Assembly: GCA_015832175.1 (NCBI GenBank)
Contig: WJXW01000014.1
Coordinates: forward strand, 930,001-994,000
Reading direction: 5' to 3'
DNA length: 64,000 nucleotides
From: Paraphaeosphaeria minitans
Lineage: Eukaryota > Ascomycota > Dothideomycetes > Pleosporales > Didymosphaeriaceae
Position numbers and translations under genes: made by a program. This document shows, piece by piece, positions 50,206 to 61,262 of this stretch. Under the pieces are notes generated by a model. It saw only the letters and a list, made by a program, of their open reading frames with translations. It did not search any database and had not been told where the DNA came from. Position 1 is the first letter of the stretch, and every line of letters begins with the position of its first letter.

Positions 50206-50320
50206 AGTCGTCCATGACTATAGTTGCAAGTCGTCCATGACTATCGTTGCAAGTCGTCCATAACTATCGTTGCAAGTCGTCCATAACTATCGTTGCAAGC
50301 CGCCCGAGATCATCGTTGCA
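50206..50320. repeat. 23-bp minisatellite, five copies
   Basis: Five direct 23-bp units starting AGTCGTCCATGACTATCGTT. Copies 1-4 differ by one or two bases, the fifth is more diverged. The array is about 240 bp upstream of the F-box-like gene start. Confidence 0.97.
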
Positions 50321-50715
50321 AAACACCTACCCATCATCAGCGCCGCTTCCCATTCTACCGACAAGAACAACAAATGTATAATAAGAATGAACGAGGGCAG
50401 ACGCGGTGTGTGATGTGAATTTCTTATCACAGTCGACGCCGGAGTCGTTGGAACACCCACCACCGGACCTCTCGGCGGACCAAAGCAACGTCCGACCCCA
50501 AAGTCCGACCATCATGAGACCACTGACTCGTCACCCGTCGACCGCGCCGTGTCGCACGGGGGTATCGTACGGAACAATGGGTGCACGGATGATGCAGTGC
50601 AGTGCAGTGGCAATGCTGGCACTGGCGGCTCCCATCCTTCCGTCACAACGGACGGGCCCCCCCTGCCACCGAATCAGCGGCTCCGCGAACCCCCTCGTCG
50701 ACCAACCCCATCCCC

Positions 50716-50772
50716 CATCCACCCATCCACCCATCCACCCATCCACCCATCCACCCATCCATCCATCCCCGT
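50716..50772. repeat. (CATCCACC)n tandem repeat
   Basis: About six 8-bp CATCCACC units, then CATC units. Confidence 0.95.
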
Positions 50773-52256
50773 CGGCCGCTCTCGCGGCCGCGCGCAGGAC
50801 CATGAACAATGGGCCAAAATGCGATTCCTGCCTTCAGCCGCCGGCGGGCCTCCTGCGCGCGGCTCCAGGGGGCGTCCCTACAGGCAGCGCGCATCACCCG
50901 CGCCAGCCCTCGCTCCTCGTCCGTGGCGAACGGCAACGCGGTAGGAACAGACTAGACTAGGTAGACTAGACTAGACAGGACACACCGTAGACCAGGTGGA
51001 CTACCTAGCATGCGCGAGGCTTTCTGGATAGGTAGGTAGATGCCTAGGAACACGTACGCAGGTATGGAGGCAACGCGCGAATCCGAGGCGGCTTTTGTGG
51101 TGACATCTGGCCATCTGGAGACGCAACCCAACGCAAACACGCGCACGATCCGCGACGCAAACTCTATGATTCCCTCGATTCCCGCACTCCCTGAGCGAGG
51201 CTCTGATGAGATCCCCGCCCCGCAAATCGAAATCTTGCGCCCATGACACGGCCTAGTTTTGCCCGGCCACGACGGCACCAGCCGCGCGGGCGCGCACCGC
51301 GCCAAAGCCGGCTCTTTTTTTTTTTTCCCCTAGTCTTTCCAGGGAAGAGAAAAACGCGATTCAGGGAACCGACTCGAGGAACCGATTCAAGGAACAGGGC
51401 CCTGGAAGCGTTAGCGTTTGAAGAGATGCCCTTCCCTGGATGAGCGGGCGTCACGTCCCCCCCCTCCCCCCCACCAAACACCGACACTTGGACTGCAACC
51501 CGAATCCGAACCCGCCCCCTGCTCCCAGAAACCCCGTGAGAGGGACCGGACAGCACGATGCTCATTGCTGTCGAGGCTTGTTCCGCGCCACTGCCTCGCC
51601 CGACCTACGACCTACGACCATAGAGCAAGCGGGTCTTTCAATCTCCGACGAGGCGCAGTCCGCAAACGACGCCACGCTTCGGCGCTGGTGCCGGCCCTTT
51701 GCACGTCAAAGACGAGACGTCTTGGTGTGCAGCAGCCCTCGTTGTGCGACCACGAAGCGCCCTCCTCCGTCCTAGGTACGTGATTCCATCGATAGAATGA
51801 ATAAAACAGACCGGCGACCTGCATCCGCGAACGACAACACGACACCCTGCCCGCAGAAAGAGCTTCTGCCCTGCGTGGACGGTGGCCCTGCTAGCTACCT
51901 AGCCGGGCTGCGACTTTTATGAATTTTTGTTTTCACTTTTCCCATTCGGCGCAGCCGCCACCGGGAGCGCAGACATGGGTTTTCGTGTCGTTGTCGCGAA
52001 CGGGCGGGTGCCCCGATGCAGAAAAGCCGGCGCGTTATTGGAAACGCAAAAAGCTTCGAGTGCTCGGCACGGCGCAGACGATCCGCAGCGCTAGATACCT
52101 GCACAGTACGCGTTGGTATGGCCGACCGAGCGACCGAGCGACCGGTCCCTGGATGCCTTGCACACGACGCAAACAGCGTGGCAGACGTTTCGCTCGTCTT
52201 CGTGTGCGGCGGGCGAGACGGCGACTTATGCAATCAGGCTTGTTGGGAGCAGACTG

Positions 52257-52355
52257 AGGGAGGGAGAGAGAGAGAGAGAAAGAGAGAGAGAGAAAGAGAG
52301 AGAGAGAAAAAGAGAGAGAGGAAAGGAGAGAGAGGGAAAGAGAGAGAGAAAAGGG
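52257..52355. repeat. (GA)n-rich purine tract
   Basis: About 100 bp of pure purine sequence, GAGAGA runs with AAA and GGG interruptions. Confidence 0.95.
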
Positions 52356-53630
52356 CAAGGCGTGGCAGGACCCCGCAGAAGGCATTCCACGAATGATGGC
52401 GACATGGCCAAGCTGGGAGGGGAGGGGGAAGAGGAGAGGCGGGATCGAGCCACGCTCCGGGCCCCCGAACCATGCACAACTAAAGACGGCGCTACTTGCC
52501 GCTGCTATGAATACCGAGCAGCGGCACGGATATGGGTCTGATCTGCTCAGTCCATGTGCATGGCCGACAGCGATCAATGCTCACAATGGTCCATCACCAT
52601 CACCACCACCATCCAACGTCCCAACGTCCCCACAGCCTTACCACACAATCCATGGAGCAGCGTACCACGCTCGCTCTCGGGCAAGCAATGCGACGCCGGA
52701 CCTGGTGTCACTGCCGTCCAATCATCACCCCGCTCTGCAGGCTGCATGTCCGCTGGCCTCGTTTCGGCATCGTGACACACCAACACGATCTGGATCGTTT
52801 GCCGTGCGTTATCGATCATCGCGACCGACGCCTGTTGTGCGTGGACGTGCACATGTCTGCTGTCAGCGCGCAGAACTCTTTGTCGGCCAAGTGCGAAACC
52901 GTCGTTGTCACGTAGCCCGTGTCTTGCTGCCTAGCCACCACGGCAATGGTCCAGGTAGACCTCGGACATGGGCTGCTTGCATCATCGGGACCCAACTCCA
53001 GAGCTTCCCCACGTCGCACGACGCAAAGGGGACCCTCGCAATGGCCATCTCCCCTGCCCGCACCAATCAGTGCTCCTTCGGGCCTGGTTTCCTGCTCGCA
53101 CCAGCAGCGCCGCAGGGTTGCTGTCCCGCCACACCAAGGCACGCAGGTGCACCATGTTTGCTGTTCTTAGCGCAAACCCACTGTGTCCGACCATGCGCTA
53201 CTTAGCCATCACCATCACGCAGTCAGCTTCCGTGCACACCTTTCGAAACACATGACGTATGGCGGAAACGAACCCTACTTCTTGGCTCTAGTGTAGTGGC
53301 ACGTTTCGGACTGCATGTGGGGGCGAAAGAGGCCCACGACCGCGTCAGAACCTTGGGGGCCGAACCCTTGTCTGGTGCACGCTGCGGACACGAATGGTAC
53401 TGAAGAGTTGGACGGTAAAGTGTCAAATGCCCTTGTTGGGGCCATGCAGATAGGCTACGGATGCTGGAAGCAATCAAGGCCGTACGGGGGTATATGGGAA
53501 GTAGAGTACAGGTACATGCGCCTTGCAAGGGGTGCAAATGCGTATGTGAAAAAGCAACGCTAGGACGTGAACGTGGCGGCGTACGCCGCCCATCTTTCGC
53601 AGAGAGCCGTCCTTCTCTCGCTGGATGATG

Positions 53631-54992
53631 CTAGTGCTCAGTTTCTTCCGTCTTGACCCTGTGTCCCTCTCCGTGTACGTCGTGAAACATGCCGTCCGAG
53701 TCGTGGCGAGGGGCTTTGTAGGGTCCTAGCACCCGAGCTGTTGCGTCGGGCAGTCGAGAGTCGGGTTTGGGATCAACATGGAATGGCCCCGATGCAGCCT
53801 CCCCGTTCGCCTGGTCGGGGGGTGGCGTTGGATGTGACATTCGTGGTGGAGACTCGCTGTCGCGTTTTTGTGACTTGGAAGGAGGGAACGTATCCTCGAC
53901 GGACTCGTCGAGCTTTCTCTTGCTGCCTGGTTGATGTTCCGTACAATTACAATGACCATGACCACGCAGATGTACATCTCTCCACTTGGCGTAACTTGCA
54001 TCTCTCTCGCGCTGATACGTCTGGGAGAATGCACTCAAAATGGTCATCCGCTGATTAAAATCCTCGAAGCTGAGAGGTGGTGTCGGGTCGAACTTTGGTG
54101 TGTTTGGTGGTGGATGGCTCCATGTATCATGGCAATGTGGACACTTGACCACTCCTTCGTCGTTGTCTGATGCACCCTGCGGGTATCTCGGAGGTTGTTG
54201 CGGAACAGTAGCACTCGCAGGGAGCGAAGTAGCTTCTGCTGTCAGAGGGTCTGAAGGTAGAGTCGATGAAGGAACCGGTGGAGGTGGCATGGTGTTCATT
54301 TCGTTGAAGAGGGCGGTGTGTGGTAAAGGTGGCACGTCCGGGCGGATTAGGTACGAATCAGAACGTTCCCGGCGGCGTGGGGAAATCATGTCAGGAGCGT
54401 CTTGGTGAGGGCCGGTGGAAGATGGCGCGGGATTGCTGCCGCACATAGGTGGATGTGTTGGGATGGCGAGGGAATATGGCTGGTGGGAAAAGGAATCCGA
54501 GGGAGGTGTGAGAGGATGGGTTGCAGTGTGTCGAGCAGGGCGATGGTGGCTTTCGGGTTTTGGTTCCAGTGGAGACGTGTTTCCTGGAAGCATGGTTGTG
54601 GGGGCTTGGGAGGTTGCAGAGGGAAAGACGGCAGAGTCTTGGCGTGCGTTGATGGGCTTCCCCGCCGTCTGCTCGCGTGGAGAGAAGCGCACAGGATGGC
54701 CGTCGAAGGAAGGCCCGCGGTACGTAGATTCAGCCGAAGGGAAAGTTGGTGTCGTCTGGTGGCGCGGCAGGAATGGGTTCTCGCTGCGGTCCTGGTGCTG
54801 CGAGGGCGGCGAGGATTGGGTGTTCAGCTGGGGGTTTGCTTGCGTCGTCCGTGGAGACACAGGACCCTCGGGTCGGGGATGCTGATTGATGGCCGTCCAC
54901 GAGGCATTGGGTGGGTGTGGGGTTTCACGAGACTGGGGCATAGGGACCATGTCTCTGAGACGAGGCAGAGAAGGAGGGAGCTTGCGATGCAT
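53631..54992 (-). CDS. Pro/Ser-rich hypothetical protein with CxxC motif
   Basis: The frame is open from 55148 and the first ATG is at 54992, giving 453 residues. Most is disordered Pro/Ser/Thr/Gln-rich sequence with many SP and TP sites. Near two thirds along, VVKCPHCHDTWSHPPPN contains a CxxC followed by SFEDFNQRMTILSAF, and then a His/Cys-rich GHGHCNC. A basic stretch, SKRKLDESVEDTFPPSKSQK, looks like a nuclear localisation signal. Composition and organised motifs suggest a real nuclear protein. An upstream exon is possible around 55490-55383, where a minus-strand frame reads LKLPDGSSPAV ... APWIDPLFNIP just before a GTAAGA donor. No named family recognised. Confidence 0.6.
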   Translation of the reverse strand: MHRKLPPSLPRLRDMVPMPQSRETPHPPNASWTAINQHPRPEGPVSPRTTQANPQLNTQSSPPSQHQDRSENPFLPRHQTTPTFPSAESTYRGPSFDGHPVRFSPREQTAGKPINARQDSAVFPSATSQAPTTMLPGNTSPLEPKPESHHRPARHTATHPLTPPSDSFSHQPYSLAIPTHPPMCGSNPAPSSTGPHQDAPDMISPRRRERSDSYLIRPDVPPLPHTALFNEMNTMPPPPVPSSTLPSDPLTAEATSLPASATVPQQPPRYPQGASDNDEGVVKCPHCHDTWSHPPPNTPKFDPTPPLSFEDFNQRMTILSAFSQTYQRERDASYAKWRDVHLRGHGHCNCTEHQPGSKRKLDESVEDTFPPSKSQKRDSESPPRMSHPTPPPDQANGEAASGPFHVDPKPDSRLPDATARVLGPYKAPRHDSDGMFHDVHGEGHRVKTEETEH

Positions 54993-55198
54993 GGCAGGAC
55001 GGCTTGTGGGGAGAGGTGGAGGTAAAGACGCAATCTGGGTGGCGGCGAGGACAATGGGCCTTCGGCGGGAGCGGGCCGCGGCAGAGTTATGAAGCGGTTG
55101 GTCTGGCCGGTGGGAGGATGCGGCGACGCTGGGAATGAAGGTGCACAAGGGGAGCGAGGTGAATTCTCAGGGACGAGCGTCCATGGCATACGGTACAG

Positions 55199-55233
55199 TA
55201 GGTAGGTAGGCAGGTAGGTTGGTAGGTAGGTAG
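55199..55233. repeat. (TAGG)n microsatellite
   Basis: About 35 bp of TAGG units with CAGG and TTGG variants, in TAGG orientation on the plus strand. Confidence 0.9.
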
Positions 55234-55667
55234 CAGAGCAGCAGCAGAAGGCCTGGCAGTGGCAGGTGCGGCGTAGACGCAGACGGGGGAGCGAAGGATG
55301 CGTCCAGTGGCATAGGTACAGCACAGGCAAGCGGCCGGGAGGCTTCGTGGTGGTCTCGCTAGGGGAAGAGGCGTTCTTACGGGATGTTGAATAGCGGGTC
55401 GATCCAGGGTGCGTCCAAGGTGACCTGCAAATCATCTCGGGGGACGGCGGGACTGGATCCATCTGGCAACTTTAGGGGCAGACAATGACCCCTGCGCCCG
55501 CGGAAGCCGGGTGGTGTTTAGGTAGCTGGGCTACCGTCTGGCGTGGGATGCTGGGGTGGAGCGTAGCCAAGCGGCATCCTTCCTCCTGCGCTGGGGAGGG
55601 GAACTACTGCAACCGCGCCCCGGGGCAGCGTCTGTCGCCTCTCCACCGCCGCCCGCCGCCCGCGACC

Positions 55668-55739
55668 AGGCCCATGCCGAAGCCCATGTTCAACCCCGCC
55701 GCCAGCCGCCAGCAGCAGCAGCAGCAGTGGCAACAGCAT

Positions 55740-55774
<35 letters not shown>

Positions 55775-55869
55775 GCAATAACAGCAACAGCAACAGCAGC
55801 AACAGCAGCAACAGCCACAGCAACAGCAACAGATGGGTCCGTCGCGCCTGCTGTGGAGTCCGTAGGTGT
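55668..55869 (+). other. Possible polyglutamine-coding stretch interrupted by a stop
   Basis: A frame starting MPKPMFNPAASR runs into a long CAG/CAA tract (Gln with one Trp and one His), hits TAA at 55779-55781, then continues in the same frame as CAG/CAA to QMGPSRLLWSP and a TAG. Without the TAA this would be a polyglutamine protein C-terminus. It could be a pseudogene, a recoded stop or simply an intergenic repeat. Confidence 0.35.
55711..55832. repeat. CAG/CAA trinucleotide repeat
   Basis: About 120 bp of mixed CAG and CAA triplets, with CAT, TGG, TAA and CCA interruptions. Confidence 0.95.
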
Positions 55870-55926
55870 GCGAGGCCAGCGCGCCTTCCAGACCGGCTAT
55901 ATGTGGAAGCTGCATCCGCGTCGCGC

Positions 55927-56044
55927 CCTACCTACCTCCCTACCTACCTCCCTACCTACCTCCCTACCTACCTCCCTACCTACCTCCCTACCTACCTCCC
56001 TACCTACCTCCCTACCTACCTCCCTACCTACCTCCCTACCTACC
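55927..56044. repeat. 12-bp repeat of CCTA type, about ten copies
   Basis: CCTACCTACCTC repeated almost perfectly for 118 bp, in CCTA orientation on the plus strand. Confidence 0.97.
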
Positions 56045-57308
56045 CCACGACTCCCATCCACTTCTCCCGCTGCTCCAACGCTTGCCCATACATCGGTCTC
56101 TTCTCTCGACCACCTCCTCCCATGCCCAGGCCCCGGCCCAGGCCCCTGCCCATGCCGCCAGCCGTTCGGCCACCTTCTCCAACCTGTCCCGCTGCACAGA
56201 ATGCATCGTCGGCACACCCACGCACCCAACGCTGCACCCAGTCAACCGCCCAGTCACCACCCAGCTTCCTCATTCGCCCGCATCGCCTCGAGTATGCACA
56301 TGACCCATGGGTTCACTTCTTCCCGACGGGCGACCACACGGCACCCTGCTGTTCCCTGGCGACTGCGCCCCCGTACCCGCCTCCCGCCTCCCCGAATCTA
56401 CCCGCCGCATTGGGAGCGAGCACCTTTATTTACCTACACCATGTTCCACCTGCTCGTGACCTGCTCGTGACGGCGCGAAGGCAACCTGCTGGACAGCTGA
56501 TTTGCACCTCACCGATGGATAATGTGCCTTGTTGAATTCCCGGGCCGAATCGGCGTCTCTGCCGCTCCCGGCTGTGCTCGGACTCGTCTCGGTTCCACGT
56601 CGTTTCCTCGTCACCGTTCAAGAAGCCCAGGCGTTGGGGCGAGCAAGCTGATGCTCCTCCCCACGAATCATCTCGCTGCTGTAAACGGTGTGCTGGCAGC
56701 CGAAGCGAGCCGCTCACTTTCAAGACTCGACGTGATTGTCCCTTCAGCATCGCTTGCACCTGCGCCTGAGACAGAGACTCGCATGACCGTAACGTTTGAC
56801 CCTTCTAGGCCGCCTCTGCCATGCCACACTGCTCGTAGAGACGTTGTCACCCTCGATCCATTGCTTGTATGGACAAAGACGGTGGCTGGGTACCATCCAG
56901 GTGGTCGCTTGTGCAGCCCTGCACCTATGGATGTTTCGTCGGTAGAGACTTTCAGCCGGGGTTTTATGCTTATGCAACGACAACAGCAGAGGCGGTCGTG
57001 GAGCCAGTTCGTCGGTCCGAGGTCACCACCACCGGCAACGCCACGGCAGACGGCTTCCTGCCTCGGGAACATCACTTCTCTGAAAACCCTCCCGGAATGT
57101 TGCTTCGGACGGCCCGAACGAGCACGATTAAGTTTCGGGGACTAGGTATGCCACGGTTTCATAATGAGAATTACTTTTTTTCTTCTGTGCTACCAAGTTG
57201 AACGGTTACCTTGCATACGACGGACATGGAGTCTCGATGAACTGAGACCTGCGAACCGCGCACTGAGCACGTCTTTGATGATTGCGTTTCACACAAGCGA
57301 ACGCCCAG

Positions 57309-57597
57309 AGACTAGTGGCAATGGCTTGGCGGTGTACTCTGTAGAGACCAGCGGCAATGGCTTGTCGGTGTAGAGACGAGTGGCAATGGCTTGGCGGTGT
57401 ACTCTGTAGAGACCAGCGGCAATGGCTTGTCGGTGTAGAGACGAGTGGCAATGGTTTGTCGGTGTACTCTGTAGAGACCAGCGGCAATGGCTTGTCGGTG
57501 TAGAGACCAGTGGCAATGGCTTGTCGGTGTACTCTGTAGAGACCAGCGGCAATGGCTTGTCGGTGTAGAGACCAGTGGCAATAACCTGTCAGTGTAG
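57309..57597. repeat. Minisatellite with 65-bp higher-order period
   Basis: A roughly 29-bp monomer (core GAGACCAGTGGCAATGGCTT) alternates with a 36-bp form carrying an extra TACTCTG-type segment. The TACTCT word recurs at 57335, 57400, 57465 and 57530, exactly 65 bp apart, so homogenisation acts on the dimer. Confidence 0.95.
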
Positions 57598-58090
57598 ACG
57601 TCTGCGTGTTGACCTCGATGAGGCGGGAAACCATAGCTAGGTATAGGTACCTAGGTACACCGGCTAGCCTCACCGATGGGCTTCTCTCTTTGCACCACAT
57701 GGGACGGACAAGCCACCATACAGGGTCGTTCCTGCCTCGACGCTTGCTTGCGTCTAACGCTTGTTTGTTCTAACTGGGTTCCTGCCTCGACGCTTGCTCC
57801 CGTCCAACCGAACTCTGCTAGCACACTCAAGGGGGCGAGACTGTGGCGGGGTAAAAGACCGAGCCGAGTCTTGTGTCACCCTCTTCGAACGACGATTGGT
57901 TTTTGCAGGACTCTCACGTCGTGCAACCATGGCACGTTCGACCCTACTCTGCTGATCCGGTTCCTGCATTCTGAACCAACATGGCCTTGTCTTCTTTCAC
58001 GGCTGCGAGAGGCATGCTCGTTGCCATTGCCACTTTTCTAGGCATGCCTGCTCGTCTGGGAATGAAGATGTGATGGGCAAGTGCTCACAT

Positions 58091-58410
58091 TTATTGTCGT
58101 TGGCGACTAGCTACCTACCTACTACCTACCTACCTACCTACTACCTACCTACCTACTACCTACCTACCTACTACCTACCTACCTACTACCTACCTACCTA
58201 CTACCTACCTACCTACCTACTACCTACCTACTACCTACCTACCTACTACCTACCTACCTACTACCTACCTACTACCTACCTACCTACCTACTACCTACCT
58301 ACCTACTACCTACCTACCTACCTACTACCTACCTACTACCTACCTACTACCTACCTACTACCTACCTACTACCTACCTACTACCTACCTACCTACTACCT
58401 ACCTACCTAC
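58091..58410. repeat. (CCTA)n / CCTACTA microsatellite, 320 bp
   Basis: About 320 bp of CTACCTACCTA units with regular TAC insertions, CCTA orientation on the plus strand. It is the left arm of an inverted arrangement with the 58564-58795 array. Confidence 0.97.
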
Positions 58411-58563
58411 GCACTGTCATGCCCAAGCCCTCACCGTCTTCGACGCTAATGTGAATCGGTGCATCTCAACCACATTTCGCATCAGGATGCTGCTCTGGCC
58501 TCGAGAGCATCTTTCAGCATCTTGGTAACTCTGTTCTCGGCTAGGTATCCGCCTACGCTAACA

Positions 58564-58795
58564 GTAGGTAGGTAGGTAGTAGATGGGTAGGTAGTAGATG
58601 GGTAGGTAGTAGATGGGTAGGTAGTAGATGGGTAGGTAGTAGATGGGTAGGTAGTAGATGGGTAGGTAGTAGATGGGTAGGTAGTAGATGGGTAGGTAGT
58701 AGATGGGTAGGTAGTAGATGGGTAGGTAGTAGATGGGTAGGTAGTAGATGGGTAGGTAGTGGATAGGCAGGTAAATAAATGATAGGTAGGTAGGA
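58564..58795. repeat. 15-bp TAGG-type minisatellite, about 12 copies
   Basis: Perfect units of TAGGTAGTAGATGGG from about 58573 to 58760, flanked by plain TAGG runs. TAGG orientation on the plus strand, opposite to the array 150 bp to the left. Confidence 0.97.
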
Positions 58796-61262
58796 ATACC
58801 ATCTCCCCAAACTCAAGAACCTCAACCACACCGCACGGGGAATTCCCCCCGTCGGCGGATCCGAGCACGCGCACAGCCCCTGCCCAGCCCAGTGCCAGTG
58901 TCCAAGTCAGAAGCAGTACGGTAGCGCTCACCGCCACGGTCTCGCACACCCTGACTGATCGGTGAGAGACATGTCGGCCTCGCCCTGTCTGCCTGGGCCC
59001 AGTTTCATCCTCTCCACCATTATTCGCATCTTCCCAGTCCTTGAGTTGTTGGGGGGGGGTTCGTTTAGGAGGATCTGGCTACGCGACGCCCACCCAACAT
59101 CGGGCGCTAGGCCATCTTCGGCTGGGGAGGAGTACCTAAGTAACCCGTCACGAACTGACCACACGGATAATGTGGACTGGACGGGACGGTTGCTCGCGGT
59201 GGGCGAGCGTTCTGCTTCACTCATCCGGTGTGGGAAGGGGGCTTCTGGGTGGAGTCGCGGTTGCGGCTTGGACGCCGGCTCGCGCCCGTAGCGAGCGAGC
59301 GAGCGGGTGCATTGCGTTGGGTTGCGTTGCGCTCGTGTGCGTGGGGGCCGAGTGCGCAGGTACCTACCTATACCTAGCGTCTTTGCGCGGGTGGAATCGA
59401 TCCCATTCGTGGGAAGCTGCGTGCATTCCATCTTCTTGGGCGCTAGCTGCGTTGGCTAGGGTCGGCGCATATCTATAAACCGGATGTTCTGGGCTAACTG
59501 TGGCCTCGAGCGAAGGTGCGGTGCACACCCAAGCTGGGCGGGGAGGTTGTAGGTAGCTAGGTAGGCAGGGAGGTAGGCGACGTTGCATCGACGCTGCTTG
59601 GCTTCTCCCGTCTCCTTCGGGAACCAACCCGCTGTGGCCATCCACGCCGGTTCGTTTTATTGCGAGTTCCGCAGAGGGTGGACAGCGCGAGCTACGACGG
59701 GATCAGGACGGGGGCTAAGAAACTTTATGCCTTCTTCATTTCTCATGTCAGCCATCGCGGCGGGCGGAAGTGCGACAGCGCAAAGAGGCAGAAGTGCCGA
59801 CCGCCTGGAGCCAGCGTCCTAAACTCCCCTACCTGTGCGACAGTTCCACGAAAGACAGCAACGTGGCAGGTTCACCGTCTTGAGGGAGAACTACCGTAGA
59901 GAATTGCTTTGGCTGATGAATCCATTCATTTTCACGTCGATTTTGTGGTTGAATCAGAAGCTGGATGCTGCTATACCTACCTAGGCGGACAGAATGCATG
60001 TACAGCGTTTTGCCGTGGCTCGCAAATGCTCGAGAAGAGTCTACGGTAGATGTCTTTGATGGTGGTGTTGGCTACGATAGCGTAGTTGAAGCCTCGTTGA
60101 ACGTGGCACGGTCTGTTTTGCGGTGACATGTGAATGAGCTTTGCCCTCCAGTTCGACGCCATTACCACCACCAAACTCCAGAATTGGCGTCGACACATCC
60201 GTTACTACCTTTAATGCCAACTACTCAATAACGACCGACAACCATTTCTTCGGTCAAGGTTCGACAGGTACTATTCTAGCGTAATCATGCTGACGACCTA
60301 CCAAACTCTGAACAATGACCCTCTGGTGATATCGATCTTACCTTAGATAAGAACCATGGGGCGATAACTACCAGAGCCAGATCCCAGGGAACTAGTCGGA
60401 GCTTTCCTTTTTAGTCTAATATCTGCTATTCGGTTGGCATCGTGAAATGTTTTCATCCGCCCCAATTGGTTTTTTGGATGGCGCTCCTTCTTGCACATAT
60501 CTATCCATTCGCGGACAGGATTAAAGCATGGCGCCGATCCTGAGCGTGTTGCCTTATCGCATCTTTAATTTTCGATAAATACTTCGTCTTGAGACCATTA
60601 GCTGATGCAAATGTTATACTCCATTCCGCAGAACTAGAGAATGATTTGTCACACTCCCTAACCATGCTTGCTATGACGCATGCGTGCTCCAGGACAAAAC
60701 CAACGCGCAGCAGAGAGATGTGATAGGAACCTGGGAGAGATGTTGTGTATTGCTCTCAGGCGGAGTCGCGAACTTACTTTCTTCAGCATCCGTGGGGCAC
60801 TTGGCGTGGCTTAGGGTAGGTAAGCTTTTGGCGTACTACTTCAACAGCGAATCAGAACCTGCTGATATCTGATGCCCGTGAAGTACCGATTAATCTTTGC
60901 TCGTTCCTGGGCGGCTTCCAACACACTCGCTAATCGGGCCGTTATGACGTTCAACCATCTGTCTGAGACACAGTCCTGTCACACTCTTACCCGCCATTGC
61001 GCTCATGTGTACAACTTAAATTTTGGAACATCAACGAGTCACATGGAAGACAATAGTTTGAAGATGTACGCGGTTGCGCGATTTCTTTATCAACCGATGA
61101 CATCATGCCGCGACGCCAAAACCATTGGCATTGCACTGCCTCAGATTCCTATGGGGGACGGCAGACCGGTAGCTTCGAGAACACCTGCCAAATGACCTTA
61201 ACATATCTTCTCGAATCCGACTCCATTGTCGTCGATAGTACCGGCGCGTGCTGCCAAACGCA
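58796..61262. other. 2.5-kb gene-free region left of TRK gene
   Basis: No gene supported. Short TAGG/CCTA runs occur at 59360-59374 and 59548-59577. The last part should hold the TRK promoter. Confidence 0.5.

Larger units (their letters stand above)
50321..53630. other. 3.3-kb gene-poor, repeat-rich region
   Basis: Many overlapping open frames on both strands reflect high G+C, none with conserved features. Simple repeats inside are listed separately. A T/C tract lies at 51309-51329. Confidence 0.55.

Noticed and set aside
52393..53205. 270-codon plus-strand frame
   Set aside because: G+C-rich region with equally long frames on both strands, no domain, and composition resembling random translation.
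56522..57145. 207-codon plus-strand frame
   Set aside because: No recognisable domain or splice context and strong overlap with antisense frames. Could be real but cannot be supported.
58091..58795. Spaced repeats as a possible CRISPR array
   Set aside because: Units are contiguous tandem repeats with no unique spacers, and the genome is eukaryotic.
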